This document shows positions 22,279 through 35,635 of a stretch of 64,000 nt of DNA, in pieces (the stretch's first letter is position 1; the number at the start of each line of letters is the position of its first letter). Made by a program: the position numbers and the translations under genes. The notes under the pieces were generated by a model. The model did no database searches and was not told the origin of the DNA. It was given only the letters and a program-made list of their open reading frames with translations. Origin of the DNA: Rosellinia necatrix (lineage: Eukaryota; Ascomycota; Sordariomycetes; Xylariales; Xylariaceae); NCBI GenBank assembly GCA_021209875.1, contig JAGYVD010000003.1, positions 4,092,001-4,156,000 of the forward strand, read 5' to 3'.

Positions 22279-24604
22279 TGGTGGGTCCCGAACGGCCTCG
22301 TCGCAGCACAACAGCCATATCTCATAGGCGAAACGCCCGGAGTTCCTCTTGAGGATCCGGGTTTAGCCACGGGGAGTAGCAGAAGTAGTGGAGACTCGAG
22401 CAAACTTGGACACTTGGCGGACGCGATGATACAACACTGTCGTAACCTTAACCCTAGGCGCGATAGGACCAAGGGCATCTGTCGGACCGCAGGTCCTTAT
22501 AATAACACCATGATACTCTGCAGATAACCACCCTTGAAGGGCACAAGCGCCGACGGGTTCAGCTCACAGCAGTAGACGGCTCCCACAGAGACGTCATCCA
22601 GCCGGCTGAATAACGCTGCACCGAACTAAGACCTGGAGTGCATTACGTGCAAGCCATACCGCTTTCACTCCTAACCAAAGCTAAGAGATGACAAGGTTTG
22701 TAGCTGTCAGGGCCCAATGATGCATGACGCCGCTGCTACATGTGCAGGTAGAGAAATACCAAGTCAACTGCAAGACCCGGGTGCCTACATGGATCTAAAA
22801 TTTTCTTCAGGCGCCTTAGCAGTTCCTCTATGGGGTCCTCTTGAAATCCCTATTGGGTACAACCTGCTACCCCTGAAAATAGGTTTTACGGTTGGTGACG
22901 GAACGATTCCAGATCTGCAATACTACAGAAGATATCCGCTTTGATAATGGCGGGCCCGGCTAAGGGCATTCGCAAAGCCGCATAATTCCTACCCCAAATC
23001 CGTAACTGAGATTCTGAATGTGAGGGCCTAGTAGCTGACCGAACGTCCTGGATTAGTACACCACCACGCTCTCTAGATGTTACAACGATTATTCCTGGAA
23101 ATAATGTTTCGTGAACTCGCGGCTTTAAGCGGCGGCGAGCTCGCCATGTGCTAACTATGACAACCTGGCCAGCTAGCTGGTTGGCTCACCTTCGTAGATT
23201 GTTCCGCACGCATAAATTAAGTCAGGTGGATGCCCTCGCCAATATCTAAAGACAGTCCGGGGAAGATCACCTGAATGACATGGGTTCTCAACAAATAGAT
23301 GATTCCGAAGCTGGTCGAGTAGGCTCGGGTTCGGCACCATTGGATGGCCCTGCGAAACCAAATATGGTGAGATGCGCGCCTCAAGACGCAACCTTTGACC
23401 TATCTGGCTAGGTCTCTCCCAATGCAAGTAGAATGTATTAATCTATGAAGCATTATGGCCACACGCTAAGCAAGCCCTGATTGGACGATACCGCTTCTCT
23501 ACGAGTCTAGGCGGTACTCAGTCGTTGTTTGATGACAAGGATTGTCAACGCCGATCCACGTATATTCGGCTCGCTTCTTGTACGCCTATGCCTGATCCCA
23601 TTTGCGGTGGCGCTGATATATAGGATGCTACAGAAATAACTCGGCGCGAGGCACACGGAAACACACGGAAAGAGGGTTTGCCAGACGAGTTGTCGGGGTT
23701 GTTGAGCATCGTTAGAGAGTCAAACCCTATAACATTAAGAGGAGACTTGTTGAGAAAATACGGTAGAATATATTTGAATCGCCCGGTTATCGTATTCGAA
23801 TTACAACGGGAAGAGAATCAGTGGTCGAGACACTATCAATCCATCTCGTCATCTTGCAGGGATGTAAATCACTTCGCCCCCCCTCGTTGACGGTAGTGGC
23901 AATCGGGTTTTTTGAGAGTCGCCTGTTAGCTTCTTTGAACTAGCTTGCCAAAGGAATTTGCTACCCGGGTGGCTAGTTACCGGCCACTCTACAGTTGGCG
24001 GCCGCCAAATCTTCCTAGTTCTACCAGCCTGGGCAATATATGCTAAGGTAGACCACTCATTTGTCGTTCTCCTACCTAACGGCTCGAGAGCCCGCTAACT
24101 AAGCCTGGCCCCCGCACGTCCAAGGGATAATAATAGCACCTGGTATAAGCTGGACCTACACCGATGTACAAGGCAGCCTGTGCAGTCAGTTTTGCTCAGG
24201 CGTTCGGCACCATCTCCGGCCATGGTAGGCAGCGGGTAGGCTTCGCTTTCCTTCGGGCTCACCTCGCTAGGCGAATGACTGCATGAATGCATTTCACGTG
24301 TTGTCTAGATGCTTAAGCGAACGAAGCACAGGGTAAGGTTTTATAGTGGGCGTGTCACCTGGCACGTTGAGTACGACTGCACTCCAGATTCTTGTGATAC
24401 TACTATACACGCCGCTCGAGATGCAGAAAGTGTGGGGTAGACTTGGCATTTTCTGACTGGAGGTGAGGGCCGAGGTGATGGACAGGAACTGAGCCGAGAG
24501 CCATGGATCATAAGCTGTGGCTCACGGTTGATCCGGATCGAATTCCTCACGGCCCCAGGACACGCTAGAATATCTCCTTTTTCATTGGAAGATGCCGGAT
24601 AGGT
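22279..24604. other. Gene-poor region downstream of ULA1
   Basis: No complete gene recognised. Short frames at 22797-22944 (+) and 23173-23427 (-) have protein-like composition but no ATG-led model or family signature, and may be relics. No repeat or RNA gene seen. Confidence 0.45.
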
Positions 24605-24807
24605 AGCATTGTCGTCGGGGTCGACGACAAGACATTACCGCAAGCGCCGCAGATCCGCTTTACCGACGCATATGAACAAGGAAAGCTGGGTATCGACACC
24701 ACTGCAGTTCTTCAGGCACCACAGCTATAGGTGTTCCTGTTTCGGTCGACATCTCCTCTTCGGGCCTGATCAACACGTTCCTCGAGTTGGCTAAGATATC
24801 CGGTTGA
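24605..24807 (+). pseudogene. Frameshifted coding remnant
   Basis: Two protein-like segments in different frames abut at about 24715. The first (from about 24605) includes IVVGVDDKTLPQAPQIRF and YEQGKLGIDTTAVLQ. The second continues as GTTAIGVPVSVD and SGLINTFLELAKISG and stops at 24805-24807. Their composition and the direct continuation across a one-base shift suggest an old coding exon with an indel. A splice explanation is unlikely because only a few bases separate the segments. I do not recognise the family. The left end follows a GTAG that could have been a 3' splice site; no further exons are evident. Confidence 0.4.
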
Positions 24808-26933
24808 GTACAGTAGCTGCATCTCTGCTGCACTAATGCGCTCGTGCTTCGAGGCGCGGTTGAAGAAGTCGTGCGTCGTACTCAGCATAGGGGATACGAT
24901 GCCAGTTCGACAAGGTAGATTCGCGGATAAGCTCGACTGGCCAAGCCCCTTTGCGATGACGAGCGATTTGGCTTGATTCTGGATGAAGAAAAACACACTA
25001 GGCAGGTGCTCAGGTTTACCAAGAGACGGGCTTAGCGACGGTTGCCAAGAAGTATTTGGGCGGCTTGCATTTCACCACTTCCAAGATTTTAGCTAAGCAA
25101 TACCATGCTATAGCCTAGGTACGACATCGAGCAAGATGCGGGGAGCATAGCTCGCGTGGTGTATGGCATCTTGTCAAGGCGTGCCATGCCTATACACGCC
25201 GGATGTTGAGCGAGCGCTAATTTCGTGCATACGACGTCCCGATATTAAATCACGGTCGTGAGTGGGCTGGAACATCGTGAATACCTATCGCATTACCCGC
25301 TGGCGTATACAACGTCTGCTATTTTTTTTTTCTTCCCCTCCCCCCTCGGCTTGATTGACCTCGCATTGGCGCAAGTACTCCTCCTCCTCCTCCTCAAGGC
25401 TTGGTGGCTGGGCATTGAACGCATCCGTCGCTGGACATTGTCCCCCTAATGCCTCTGATGAGTGTATGCGTTAGTGGTCACCGAGATCTGGTCGACTTAG
25501 CGCGAATTCGGAAAAGCGCTGAGGCGCTAGCGTTTCGATGCGGTTCGTTGTAACCCTCTAACGGCAAGTTGGAATCACTGGCCGGATGATCGTGGTGCTG
25601 CTCTCAGGAAAAGAGGGCCACATGTGCTTTTTCTCTGGACACTTAAAGCTAGTCGGATAGCAGGGGGGATGGCGGGAAATCCCTCCAGCCGACCAGTAAG
25701 CTGGCGCCGAGATCTGGCGAACAAGCGCAAATGGATAGGCTATCTCCAAATCGGTTCCCTCTCGCCGTGGTTAAGCTTCATCATCGCCTAGTCTCTACCA
25801 CCGTCTCCCTACTACCAGGATGATGCGCATAGCACGTAGCTCAGCACATGGAGGGTGGTGGATTAAGTGAGAAACCCGACACGAGGGCATCGCCACAGCT
25901 CTAACAGATCCCGGAGCGCAGAGGGGTGTGTGTGTACAACTACTAACTAGTGTAGATGTGATGGGCGTTCTTGGGGGGCCTGATTCGATCGTTCGGCGAC
26001 CCTTTTCCTCATCCTCAGGCCATCCACCAGTTCATGACCTCATCTCAATCCCCTAAATCCCGCGGCGACGAACGTTCATAACTCTCATACAGTACATCAC
26101 CTACGGCTTCAGCGCGCCGAATAAACCGAAATCCTGTCAGGGCTGAGCTGGGCTATCCTGCTCGCCTCGCGGAACGCCGCCCCTCATATCTCGTCATATT
26201 CATGAGCCTCATTTCATGTGAATCATGTCGCTGTCTTGCTTAGATGAGTTGAAAGGCGTCATGGCCGACTACGGTTAGTTGGGCATGGGTGTGCGCCCCA
26301 TTCTCAACTGATATATCCTATACTCTAAACCGGACTTGACGGGCGACACGTCTCCCCTGGACCATTTCCTCTCTTTTCAAGTCCCGCCTGCAGGCATCAA
26401 GATCATGGTTATACTTATCAGAGGGCCTATCACTCACTCACTTAAACACCAAAGCGGCATTGGCCTCCACAGGCCTGTGTTGACCACCACCCGCCCACGC
26501 CTTGGTACCGCGGGCGGTTGGAGCTTGGAATACAACCATAACTATCCTACATTTTGCCTCGGCGGTCGCCCTGGCATGTCATCTTGTACCCCAGGGAGGG
26601 TATATGCGGGCCGTTTTATATACTTAGTGACTTGTTCCTGACCAAGGTTGAGGTTAACAGGGGTTCAACTCCACACTCTGGATGCTGCACCCTTTCATCT
26701 CTAGTTCTCCACGCTCCCCACAATGCATCGCTGCAAGACAATATCGTATATAAACGTTCGTCGTCGCCCGCTATGGCGATTGTCGGTCTGGCCTACCCCA
26801 CGATAGACTCATGTCCTCCTGACACAGAGCCTACCTAGGCAACGTTAGAGCAAGCTTGCTGAAAGCTCACCAGCCTTGTGTTTTCGAAGGTACACCCAGC
26901 TGCGAGCCATCGCCCATCCATCTCTCTTTCACC
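24808..26933. other. Gene-poor region and promoter of Zn2Cys6 gene
   Basis: No gene recognised. It includes a T-rich tract (25321-25332) and a CTC repeat (25378-25395). The final kilobase before 26934 is presumably the promoter of the Zn2Cys6 gene. Confidence 0.45.
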
Positions 26934-29442
26934 ATGGCACCGAGTATTCCCGTCCCCACCCAAGGCGGAATGTTCCACACGTGTAAGTTGGCATGTCGTC
27001 ACGTCAAAGAGTGGCTTTTCATTCTAACCATCGGTAGTTCAAGGCGTGACACCCCGAAAGCAATCCTCAGAGTCCGGCGAGAATGCCAAGACGAATGGCG
27101 GCGGCACTGCCAAACGGATCACCACACCACATGCATGTGCTGAATGCAAGCGGAGGAAAATGTAAGGCTTGTGCTGCGTCTGCTACACATCACAAGAAAC
27201 TAATTGAGCCTCAGCCGTTGTGATGGCCAACAACCATGCGGCCAATGCCTCTCCAGCCGGGCTCCCAAACGGTGTTTCTACGACAAGCACCGCCAAAGAG
27301 TAATCCCGTCGAGAAAGTAGGTCACTCCCGAGCAGGAAGAGAGTTTCGAATTGGGCCTAACAGAGGATGCGTAGAACGCTTGAAGCTCTTTCACAGTCTC
27401 TAGAAGAGTGCCGGTCTATACTCAAGCGGTTATTTCCCAACCAAGAGATCCAGTCCCTCTTACCGCTGCCCCGCCAAGAACTACTCAACCTCCTTGACCG
27501 CCCGGGAAACGACACAATCATCGCTCTCCCTTCGCCACCATTACACCCTTCTCCCTCCGTAGACGGGGGTTCCCCCACATTATGTGGTTCCGATGAGGGC
27601 CTGGCCGGCCTCGAGCAAATACCCTCGCGAGATTCAGAATGGGACGAAGAACGCAGGGGGCGAGACAACATCCCCGCCGAAGCTGACGACGTGAACGCAC
27701 TCTCTCTCTCCGTCGATCGGCAAGCGTCATACTTAGGTGCCTCCTCCATCAAGGCAGCTCTCATGGTGATGCTCAAGGTACAGCCCGGCCTGAGGAACTC
27801 CCTAACACCACCACTCAACAGCGTCGAAATGGCCCACAATCTACCCATATTAAGGCAGAAAGTGGTAAACGCTAAAGAGCCACAACGGGTCCCCTGGTCG
27901 TGGAAGGGCCAGACTCTCATCGACGCCTACTTCAAGCGTGTACACGTTCTCACGCCCATGCTGGACGAAGCATCATTCCGAGCCGACTACCTCGAGGGCC
28001 AGCGATTCGACGCCCCGTGGCTGGCCTTGCTAAACATGGTATTCGCCATGGGCAGCATCGTTGCCATGAAATCCGACGACTACAACCACCTGAACTACTA
28101 CAGCCGTGCCATGGAATACCTGCCCATGGATTCCTTCGGAAGCAGCCACATCGAGGTCGTCCAAGCCCTCGCATTAATAGGCGGTTTCTACCTACACTAC
28201 ATCAACCGGCCCAACATGGCCAACGCCATCATCGGCGCCGCCATCAGGATGGCCAGCGCGCTGGGCCTCCACCGCGAGAGCCTGGCCTCGGGCCCCCTCG
28301 GGAACTGCAGCGACATGGCGGCCGCCGAGACGCGCAGGCGCACGTGGTGGAGCCTGTTCTACCTGGACACCTGCGCGACGACGACCCTCGGCCGCCCCTC
28401 GTTCGGGCGGTGGGGCCCGGCCATCAACGTGAGGTGTCCCGACAGCGGGCTCAACTCGGGACGGGACTCGGCCCAGCACGCCGGCATCCTCCCGCTGGTC
28501 GAGAACATCAAGTTCTGCAAGATCGCGACGGCCGTGCAGGACATGCTGGCCATCTCGCCCCTGCTGCGCACCGAGGACCGCTGCAGCCTCGACGGCCAGC
28601 TCGTGAGCTGGTACAGCAGCCTGCCCTGGCTGCTGCGCACCAGCGACCCCTGCGCCGAGCCCCTGTACATCGCGCGCTGCCTGATGAAGTGGCGGTACCA
28701 GAACCTGCGGATGCTGCTGCACCGGCCCGTGCTGCTTAACCTCGCCTCGAGCGGGGCCTCGCACGCCGCCGAGCACGACATCGCCGCTATCGAAGCCTGC
28801 CGCGACCTCGCGAAGCAGACCATCGAGGACATCGCCCGCGAGTGGACCCGCAACCAGATGTCCGGCTGGAACGCCGTCTGGTTCCTCTACCAGGCCGCCA
28901 TGATCCCGCTCGTCTCCATTTTCTGGCAGTGGGACAGCCCGCGCGTGCCCGACTGGCAGAAGCAGATCGAGACCATCCTCGAGCTCATGGAGGCCATGGA
29001 GGACTGGTCCCTCGCCGCCCGCCGCTCCCGCGAGGTCATCTGGCGCATGTACGAGGCCTCGCGGCAGCTGGAGCCGAGTCTACGCGCCGCCGCCGCTGCG
29101 GTGCAACAACAGCAGCAGCAAGCCTCATCACTATCACCTCATCTACAGATCATCACGGGTCACGACGGCATGCTAGGCGCCCTGGGCGGCGACGGCTCAG
29201 ACATCCACATGTCACCCATCGGGCTTGGACCCGACGGGTTCGATGACATGATGGGTATCCTGGACCAGCATGGCCTCTGGGACTTCGATGGCATGCTCTG
29301 GTCCGGCACGGACGAGGTGGAGTGGGCACAGCAGCACTTTGGCGGCAACCCGGGGAACTACCCGGGCGGTCTACAGCTCAGTCCCACCACGCCCGTCTCT
29401 GCCGGAATGGACGGAGCGACCGCCTTCACCTTCGTTCACTAG
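26934..29442 (+). CDS. Zn(II)2Cys6 transcription factor with fungal_trans domain
   Basis: Nuclear DNA-binding regulator. Exons 26934-26982, 27038-27161, 27215-27316 and 27366-29442 give 783 aa. The binuclear zinc cluster spans residues 50-78 with cysteines at 50, 53, 60, 66, 69 and 78 (CX2CX6CX5CX2CX8C). It is split by an intron inside KRRKIRCDG and followed by a basic KHRQRVIPSRK linker and a Leu-containing coiled stretch (TLEALSQSLEECRSILKRLF). The fungal-specific regulatory domain starts near DAYFKRVHVLTPMLDE. The C-terminal part has an Ala run, a Gln-rich patch (VQQQQQQ) and an acidic, Gly/Asp/Met-rich tail that may activate transcription. The last intron uses the AG at 27364-27365, the only acceptor that keeps frame. 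Codons of the central domain are strongly GC-ending. Targets are unknown and no pathway genes lie next to it. Confidence 0.9.
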
Positions 29443-32400
29443 GCCCAAAAAACCCAACAAAAAAAACTTTGGTTCTTCTCCCCTTCGTTTCTTGTTTCTC
29501 AACTTTTTCAGTTTTATTTTTACCCTTTTTTTTTTTTTTTTAACCGGGTCTCGATAAGACCTGGTCCATGTACATATTGTGGGGACCAGTGGGTGCGAAA
29601 CCAAGACCAAAGGGAAAAAAAAAAAATTCACCGCGCGCGGAAAGGAGCCCCACAGGCCAGCGGACGGACAAATTGAACGGACAAATTGGCCCATATGGCG
29701 GCTTGTTCCTGATTATCACGATGACGACGATGACGAACGACGAATCACATGGGACCGGGAAACGGGGGGAAGGGGGTCGGAGCAAGGAGTCTTGAATTGG
29801 CTCAGGGGTAAATGCATCATTCATCTGAACATATTGTACCCTACTTACTGGATCGAGGCATATATGTATTGTTATTGTCCCTCACTTGGGCCGGTGTGTA
29901 GGAAAGGGCATATGGAGTTGAGAGCACGGAGATCCGGGATGGTATCACTTACCTATGGCGTCCGGGGTTGCGAATTGACAAAAAAAATTCAAAGACATTC
30001 ATCTCGCGAGAAATTTACGCAAAAATCACAAACGTTCATGACCACAATTTTTTCCGCTAATTGACGAAGGCCGCTAGCTTAATCCTCGGCGAAGGAAGAC
30101 CTTCCCCGAACGGTTGGCCATGTTTGAGCGCAGAGGTCAAGTGGGTGCGAGTACCGGTGACAAGGGACCCGGTTTGCCCGCCGAAGCGGGCCGGCGGCAA
30201 GGCATGGAGGGGGGCCCTTCCAATCCGAGCCAACGCATAACCGTCACTTCGAAATATTAGCCACCAGTGATCTCGAGGACCGAGTGGCAGGCAGACCAGG
30301 CATCCCAAGGACAGAGCCATGCACAGCACAGCCGGTACCAATAGCCCAGAGACCGCTACTCACAGGCACGGAGTTAACCGAGGGACCTTGGATCAGTGCA
30401 CGCTCGTGCACGTGTCCGTACAGCATCGGCCAGTTTCATATGTAGCGCAATGCGAGAAGCCACCAGTACCAGTGATACTAGAACTCTTTTAGGAATCATG
30501 TCCTGATGCTCAGTTTCGTCCCATGTATCGGGCCGGCATCGTAGATATTCTTGGCAGGTCAATGCTGCAGATGAGAGACCCTATAGGCTGTAAGGCAGGT
30601 CGTCTAAGTTTAGGTGCAATATAGGCGCAGCACCTTGGTAGTAGCGTCGACCTACTTGCGTGTGTACCTAGTAAGCCTCCTTTTGACTTGTGACTGGTAT
30701 GCATTGAGCGTAGTCCCAAGGCATTCAAGGACCTCAGATCCGAAGCAGTGGGTCACTTGGCCATCCCGCTCAATAGCAATTCGCCCATCCGTCTCGCGCC
30801 TCTTACCCAAATCGCTCCACATCATACCCCAGACAGGTAGACCGAGAATATGTGGCTCGGGATCAGGTTCCTGATGAAATTGCGAAGTCATATTCTTACA
30901 CCATCATCAGGATCACTATATCGACGAGCCAATCGCAACTCGTCATATACGAGCCAGGTCGTACGAGAGGGACACCACCAGCTTCGATGAAGACATCATG
31001 TATCGGAGTAGTCAGTAGTCAGTAGTCAGTACGAAGAAGAAACGATATTCGGCTCGCCAACAGGCCGAAAGGTTGATCAGAAGAGTTTTCCCAATGACAG
31101 CTCATATCACATCTCCCACCTCTCACCCCTAACCCCAAGCCATCGGAAACATTGAGTACAGTTTTAAATACAGCTTCTCCTTCCAGCGCCGGGAAATGAT
31201 TGGCAAACGAAGTGTCAATTTCTGCCACGAGCTGAGGAAATCGCCATACGTTGTCTCTCTCATGTCCTACGCAATAGAGCCAGCCTCATTCGGCTGGGCG
31301 GTCGAGCGTGGCTCATGGGCTTCTTCGCCACCCATCCCTCGAGTGGTCACTCCCCACGGTATGGTCCTGCGACTTGTAGTACGCTTACGCCATACACAAC
31401 GAGATCGTCGGTCTCCTTCCCCAGGATGATCCCCCAGGTTTCCCCAGTAATGCTTATTTAGGCGAGCCATTCGCAAGCGTACGAACGGCTTCTAGACGGG
31501 TAGGACAAGAGCACGGTTTGCATGTGCAAGGGCAACCCGCACGCCACAACAGACATGCATTGCCGCGCAGGGAATGGGGGCAGAGGGGCAGAGAGTGAGG
31601 GAATGGGGATGAGGGGGAGGATATGAAATGGTGGTGGGGGAAGACTTAGGAAATGATCTTCATTCCCAATCCATATTTGGCAGGAAGGCAGATGGGCCTA
31701 CTATGGACCGTCGGCCCGCGGCGAAAGAGATGCCCGCTAGAGTCGTGCTGGAAGAATACAGGTAGCACACGTCACGTGTCAGTACCCGGTACTCCCTTCC
31801 GATGGTGGCGATACAATGTCACCTTAGGGACGAAACTGGCATGAAAGGACCATGCAGCGTGGCTCCCCTATGCTCCCTACCCACATAAATCTCCTGGCAG
31901 CGTACCTTGCTGACATTCGACCCGCATGAGTAGCCGTGCGGGGAAATTTATGGGGGGGTGGGAGGCCAAAAACCGATGGGTGATGCAGTAGGCAGTTATC
32001 TATTCTATTGTAAGTACCTGCCTATATCTAATGGCAAGCAAGTAGGTATGGTCGAGTCACCAGACCCCGCTTAGTAGGCAAGCTATCGTCCAAGCTATCG
32101 TCCAAGCTATCGTCGTCCCGTCTATGGATGTATGTGCATACCAAGAGCAGTCCGAGAGGAGTCGCAGCAGCATTGTCGGGCTTATATAATAAATCGTTGA
32201 AGTAATAGACAAGGTTAAACTAGTACTACGCCACCGTTCAACGAACAAACAAATGGTCGAGCGGATCGACAATTTTATTTAGATACACTAGAATGCAGGG
32301 GAATGCGCCAGGACAACATAACAACAGCAGAAGGAAAGATACAAAAAGTGAATGTCGATTAGTGCCTGCTGCTTAGCATCACCTCTACCGTCAATACTCC

Positions 32401-34120
32401 TCTACCTACCTACCTAGGTATTAGACACCGACCTAACGAAGACTAACTAAGATCTTTGTATGACAGGAATTACCTACCTAATGTAATGTACACTACCTTA
32501 ATAGTCAAGCTGCCGTTGTGCAACAGCAAAGAAATGCCAACCCGGATAAGTACTGAGGTACTCCGTAATATACCTACATAACGCGATAGTGCACAGCATA
32601 TGGGGTACGCCACCACCAATTTGCCAAGTAACCCGACAAGCCGGCCCCTCGCTAAACTGCCATGGAGACAAGTTGTCAAATGATCTGAAGGCTGGCTGCA
32701 CGTCGCCCCTGTCTGCCCCCCCCATAACTATACTTACAGGACCTGGTACTACCTAGCAGCAGAACAGAAGCCTCCTACCTAGGTACGTCGGCACCTAAGC
32801 ACAACTGTATATAGCTCAAGATATAGAATGATGGAGAAGGTGCGGGTGCTACTATTCGTGGTTGCCGATGATCAACCCCTTGGATATACGATATATGTAC
32901 TAGGTTGGATACACAAGAACCTCAGAGGGCTCCGGCGTTGAGGTCGCCACGAGCGTAACACCACCCTCAATGAGGCCACATCAAACATGGATAGAGACAG
33001 GGCACCAGGAAGGTCGCAGCCCTGGCCCATTGAGTACAGTATCATCACCATATTGCATGTTGGTAAGTAGGCAAATATGCTAGGGAAAACTTCAGGCACG
33101 GGTAGGACCACACCACATGACACCGTGGCCAGAAGCCCGCGAGCCACTGGTATTCCTCCTCGCTTCAAATAACATTTTCCCACTCTTGTGAGCGTCACTT
33201 GGTTCAAGTCGAGGGTACTTGCATCCCCGGTTTCAGCACGGTCAAAGGCGTCAAAGTCTCACTATCTTAGCTACATGCGTATTATCATCATTAACCTATT
33301 TCTTTCATTTCTTTCAACCTCGTTCTTTGTCGGTGATTTTTAATGCCAGCACATGCTCCCCTGTATCTTAGGTATAGGAAATACAGCCACCCATTCGTAT
33401 TACTCTATAATAGCCGTTATTTACGGTAGCTTGGGCACCACAGTTGTCCTTATCTCGCCCGACAAGGTTACCCAACCGCCATCGCGCATCGCGATCTAAC
33501 TTCATAGGTAGCAAGGCTCATCGAGTACCTACATATGCTTGTTTATCCGTATTGGATATCCTCAGCAAGTGGAAGCAGCCAATACCTAGCGCGGTTCAAC
33601 AATCTATTATCACAATAAAGAGGATGATGTTCCAAGACAATCGAATAAGGATACCAGCTACACCAAACTCCCCAAAGCCATACAAGTATCCCACAATCTC
33701 AGAACGTAACTGGCACGCTATAAAAGCGGCAGTGTGACCATCTATAGGTACCTACCTAGGTAGTACAGCATTCTTCGTTGCCAATTGTCTCGTGTGATGA
33801 TAAGTATAAACTCTCGGCCGGAAGGTGCTGGAAGGTGCTTGTCCCCTAGGTATTGATGAGTGTATGGAAAGAGCAATTGGTTGTGTACGCAGTTGATTTG
33901 ACCTCTTGCTTGTTTAACAGGCAGCTACCTGCCTACCTTACTTACTGTGTAGCATCGCATTTCACATCCGGTGCCTCCTCCATCTTCCCCTTTTCTCCGA
34001 CACTGCCATTTGGCCTCGAGCATCTCACCCATTCCATATATCCAGCCTCGGATCATGGTCCTCATAAAGTGCCTGCCTTCACGGCCCATACACGTCGAGG
34101 CCCCTCTTCTATCCTGCAAT
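29443..34120. other. Gene-poor region upstream of HEI10
   Basis: About 4.7 kb with no convincing gene. Poly-T and poly-A tracts (29528-29542, 29617-29628) follow the Zn2Cys6 stop. There is a 7-bp tandem AGTAGTC at 31007-31030, a 12-bp tandem AAGCTATCGTCC (about three copies) at 32080-32114, and TACCTAGGTA palindromes at 32411-32420 and 33753-33762. The rest is unremarkable. Confidence 0.5.
32080..32114. repeat. 12-bp tandem repeat, about 3 copies
   Basis: The unit AAGCTATCGTCC is repeated almost three times without mismatch. It is intergenic, with no gene within 1 kb. Confidence 0.85.
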
Positions 34121-35635
34121 ATGGAGCATACTCTACAATGCAACGTGCTTAAATGCCGGAAAGAACTAGGCGATCGCGCTCTCGTGACGACCTGCTAGTA
34201 TGTTCCTTTCGTCTGCCGGATATTGTATCCATTCGAAAATCTGCATTTATGACAATACATGACAATACAAGTAATGACTGATATTTCTATTCTACAGTCA
34301 TATTTTTTGCGGTGACTGTGCCGCCCGTCTTGGATTAGCTAGCCAAAGGCGTGACCAACCCATTGCGTGTCCGGCCTGCGGCACACACCTCACGAACCCT
34401 GACGATGCTGTCATCACAAACCTTAGGCCTAGCGAGGACTATAAAACAAGCGTTCTTAGCGGCTTAAGCCCCAACGTTATTATTGACTGTGCAAGTCGAG
34501 CCCTCAGCTTCTGGGCCTACCAGGTTACCCAAGAAATGTAAGTTTACTCTTTCCTATCCAACTCCCGGCCTAAAGATGAAACTAACATCCTACATTAGCA
34601 TCTTCCAACAGCATATGTCGAAAACTCTTACAGAGAAGTACTCTAGCTTGAATGTTCACCTGGACAAAGTGGTCAATGAGGCCAACGCGGAGATTGCCAA
34701 TTGTCATAATAAACTTAAGGGTGCGGTGCTAGTCAGCCCCGGCCCTTAGGCTGGTCCTATTGACAATTGGTAGATGCAGAGATTGACCGAGATGAGCTTC
34801 GCAAGAAATACGAAGAGCTTCTCCGAACATGCAAAGAGAAAAACAAGAAACTCCTGCAGACTCAGGAGCTATATGATAAGCTAAAGAGAAAGGCAATGCT
34901 GGGTCAGGTTCAGGATGCCGCCGAGGATGCTGTCGAATCGACCTTGCAGGCACAGCCTGTCAATAGTAACGGATTTGAATCTCAAGAACTACCCTATTTT
35001 CAGTCTCGAGATGCACTATACGGGCAGTCAACGCCCTCTTTACATGACATGCAACGAAGCCTAGGACCATACGGCAACTCTCAGGCCAACATACCAACCC
35101 ACATTGGTAGTTGGCCGCGAACTTTTGGTGCACAAAGTGAGCAAGACGAACGTGAGTAATACAAATACTAGATTGCTAATTAGACATGTGCAGGCGACAT
35201 ACCTATAACCCCCTCAACTCACCGGCAGCGGGTCGGAGACCCAACGAGTATTGGACTATCCACTATCCCGGGTCTGGTTGTCGGAACTCCACGGTCACCT
35301 CGTAGCCAATTCAATTCTCGCATCCCATTTGGTAACATTTCATCAAATCATTTTCGAGGCAGCAATATATCCATTCCCACCAAGCGAATGAGCTCAGGTC
35401 TAAAGGTCGGGTTAGGAGCCAACGACCCTAGTGGTATGGCAAGCACACCATCCCAAACGAGAGGTAAAATATTGGTCCTACCCCAGAGCGATTCGATAAA
35501 CGCTACTTGTATGCTAATAGCTACATAGCTTCTCAGCGAGCCCCCTTTCTAGCCTCGTCATTCCAAAATGCCCCCAATACGGTACAGCCGGACAGCCTCG
35601 CGACTGGCACGCGGAACGGATGGGCGCCTCAGTGA
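34121..35635 (+). CDS. hei10: HEI10/CCNB1IP1-type RING E3 ligase (meiotic crossover)
   Basis: RING-type SUMO/ubiquitin ligase homolog that marks crossover sites on meiotic chromosomes in Sordaria, plants and mammals. Exons 34121-34197, 34298-34537, 34599-34720, 34774-35151, 35194-35463 and 35529-35635 give 397 aa. The RING finger is at the extreme N-terminus: Cys7, Cys12, Cys25, His27, Cys30, Cys33, Cys50 and Cys53. NPDDAVITNLRPSEDYKTS and VLSGLSPNVIIDCASRALSF follow, both typical of the family. Next comes a coiled coil (about residues 110-185, including EKYSSLNVHLDKVVNEANAE and QELYDKLKRKAMLGQ), then a Ser/Pro/Arg-rich disordered tail with TP and SP sites. The first intron splits the RING. 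Expression is expected in meiosis. The gene downstream on the same strand is unrecognised. Confidence 0.9.

Noticed and set aside
27900..28776. Long ORFs of 279 aa (+) and 194 aa (-) inside the Zn2Cys6 gene
   Set aside because: Both overlap the GC-rich fungal_trans-domain exon in other frames and have Arg/His/Pro/Gly-biased composition typical of shadow frames.
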